This document shows positions 13,444 to 14,521 of a DNA stretch of 14,521 nucleotides, in pieces. The notes under the pieces were generated by a model that saw only the letters and a program-made list of their open reading frames with translations, did not search any database and was not told the origin of the DNA. Every line of letters begins with the position of its first letter. The stretch's first letter is position 1. The DNA is from Candidatus Methanovirga meridionalis (GTDB lineage Archaea > Methanobacteriota > Methanobacteria > Methanobacteriales > Methanobacteriaceae), in assembly GCA_031289325.1 (NCBI GenBank), contig JAITPS010000148.1, forward strand, positions 1 to 14,521, written 5' to 3'. The position numbers and the translations under genes are program-made.

Positions 13444-13499
13444 GAACATTTTATCTTTAGAACCAATAATTTTCTTCAGTATACGATAATGTTCTGGTG
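13444..13499 (+). promoter_or_regulatory. Leader hairpin ending at the sdo1 ribosome binding site
   Basis: GAACATTTTATC (13444-13455) can pair with GATAATGTTC (13485-13494), with two bulged bases. The second arm ends one base before the Shine-Dalgarno GGTG (13496-13499), which is 5 nt from the sdo1 ATG. The stem could influence ribosome access. Confidence 0.4.
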
Positions 13500-13504
13500 T
13501 TTGT

Positions 13505-14206
13505 ATGGTTAATGTTGATGATGCTGTTGTTGCAAGATTAGAATCACATGGAGAAAAATTTGAAATTTTAGTTGATCCTGATTTAGCAGCAGATTTTAGA
13601 AATCCTAATAATAATAGTGTTGAAGTTGAAGATATTTTGGCTGTTGAAGATATTTTTAAAGATGCTAAAAAAGGCGATAAAGCATCTGAAGAAGGTATGG
13701 ATAAAGTTTTTCAAACTAAGGATGTTATTAGTGTAGCTACAGAAATTCTTAAAAAAGGAAATATTCAACTTACTGCTCAACAGAAACGTAAAATGCAAGA
13801 AGAGAAAAGATTACTTGTTATTAATAAAATAGCAAGAGAATCTATCAATCCTCAGAATGGTCTTCCCCATCCTGTAAATAGGATTGAAAATGCGATGAAT
13901 GAATCTAAAATCCATATAGATCCTTTTAAATCTATAGATGAGCAAATTAAGATAGTTTTAAAAGCTATTAAATTGAAAATCCCAATTAGTTTTGAAAAAG
14001 TGAAAATGGCAGTTCGTTTACCTGGAGATGTTGTTGGAAATGGATTCTCTGCAATATCTAAGTTTGGTCAAATTATTAATGAAGAATGGCAACAAGATGG
14101 CTCTTGGATAGCTATTGTTCAAATACCAGGAGGACTTCAAGATGATTTTACTTCACAAATGGAGAAAATAAGTGGAGGAAATTCTGAAACTAAATTGATT
14201 AAATAA
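13505..14206 (+). CDS. sdo1: Ribosome maturation protein SBDS/Sdo1 homologue
   Basis: A 233-residue archaeal member of the Shwachman-Bodian-Diamond protein family. In eukaryotes Sdo1 works with the EFL1 GTPase to release eIF6/Tif6 from the 60S subunit; a matching large-subunit maturation role is assumed in archaea. Domain I (1-85) contains VVARLESHGEKFEILVDPDL (8-27) and DVISVATEILKKGNIQLT (73-90). Domain II (about 86-160) includes QQKRKMQEEKR and NPQNGLPHPVNRIENAM (115-131). Domain III (161-233) includes VRLPGDVVGNGF (170-181) and GSWIAIVQIPGG (199-210). Length is normal for archaea. ATG at 13505 has GGTG 5 nt upstream. It follows psmA as in many euryarchaea, where exosome genes (rrp4, rrp41, rrp42) come next; here the window ends in repeats before any such gene. 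Confidence 0.95.
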   Translation: MVNVDDAVVARLESHGEKFEILVDPDLAADFRNPNNNSVEVEDILAVEDIFKDAKKGDKASEEGMDKVFQTKDVISVATEILKKGNIQLTAQQKRKMQEEKRLLVINKIARESINPQNGLPHPVNRIENAMNESKIHIDPFKSIDEQIKIVLKAIKLKIPISFEKVKMAVRLPGDVVGNGFSAISKFGQIINEEWQQDGSWIAIVQIPGGLQDDFTSQMEKISGGNSETKLIK

Positions 14207-14229
14207 TACTAATTGATTATAAAATACTA

Positions 14230-14289
14230 AATTAAATACTAATTATTGTAATAATATTAAATTAAATACTAATTATTATAATAATATTA
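14230..14289. repeat. 30-bp direct repeat, 2 copies
   Basis: ATTAAATACTAATTATTRTA with the following ATAATATT occurs from 14231 and again from 14261, differing by one base. Confidence 0.85.
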
Positions 14290-14315
14290 TAAATTTTAGT
14301 TTTAATTATAATAAA

Positions 14316-14367
14316 TAATGAAAAAGTTAAATAAATGAAAAAGTTAAATAAATGAAAAAGTTAAATA
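14316..14367. repeat. 17-bp tandem repeat, 3 copies
   Basis: AATGAAAAAGTTAAATA units; the ATG triplets fall at 14318, 14335 and 14352. They are not a gene, as each frame soon meets a stop. Confidence 0.9.
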
Positions 14368-14406
14368 TTAATTTAAACAATTAATATATTGAAATAAACA
14401 ATATTT

Positions 14407-14521
14407 AAAATTTATACTTTTAAAATTTATACTTTTAAAATTTATACTTTTAAAATTTATACTTTTAAAATTTATACTTTTAAAATTTATACTTTTAAAA
14501 TTTATACTTTTAAAATTTATA
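14407..14521. repeat. 15-bp tandem array, 7.7 copies, runs off the window
   Basis: Exact copies of AAAATTTATACTTTT start at 14407 and repeat every 15 bp to the window end, with no variants seen. Perfect identity suggests recent expansion. The stretch 14207-14521 contains only repeats. Confidence 0.97.

Overview
The window looks like a chromosomal segment of a very AT-rich methanogenic archaeon, most likely Methanobrevibacter or a close relative. The evidence is an archaeal proteasome alpha subunit, an archaeal SBDS/Sdo1 protein, an RNase P Pop5-type subunit and a 2-oxoisovalerate:ferredoxin oxidoreductase with fused beta and gamma subunits. Shine-Dalgarno sites are of the GGTG/GGAG type, TATA boxes read TTTATATA, and long intergenic regions are almost pure A/T. 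The genus is an inference from gene content and composition.

Layout. (1) 1-2731: a TAAAT/AAAAT array, a family-5 extracellular solute-binding protein gene (363-1967, +), then non-coding repeats including a 21-bp tandem array and a duplicated 3' segment. (2) 2732-4987 (-): an operon of an HTH-cupin regulator followed by an acyl-CoA synthetase. (3) 4988-6867: non-coding today, but holding a gene graveyard on the minus strand. In reading order it contains a C-terminal remnant of a DNA methyltransferase, a frameshifted vapB antitoxin, a 20-codon stub of vapC, and an N-terminal remnant of a type III-like Mod methyltransferase, all bracketed by 20-bp arrays and dispersed repeats. (4) 6868-9541 (-): vorB-vorA, overlapping by 8 bp. 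(5) 9542-10368: repeats only. (6) 10369-14206 (+): a small thioredoxin/glutaredoxin-like protein, rnp2 (RNase P), about 1.5 kb of non-coding DNA, psmA and sdo1. The last three belong to the archaeal RNase P-proteasome-exosome neighbourhood, here stretched by AT-rich DNA. (7) 14207-14521: three more tandem arrays, the last running off the window.

How the genes may work together: the acyl-CoA synthetase can activate short or branched fatty acids, and VOR can reductively carboxylate branched acyl-CoA to 2-oxo acids for valine, isoleucine or leucine synthesis. With a cupin-type regulator in the same operon, this reads as a branched-chain acid salvage module, now interrupted by the decayed defence/toxin remnants. 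This is an inference from family knowledge and proximity.

I found no intact novel system. The most informative non-standard signals are: the scrambled mod/vapBC remnants; a family of about 85-bp dispersed repeats, two on each side of the vor operon and in inverted orientation across it; a set of mini-hairpins with 3-nt loops; a possible 0.5-kb element with 15-bp inverted ends (11599-12096); and more than a dozen tandem arrays of different period. No tRNA, rRNA or CRISPR was seen.
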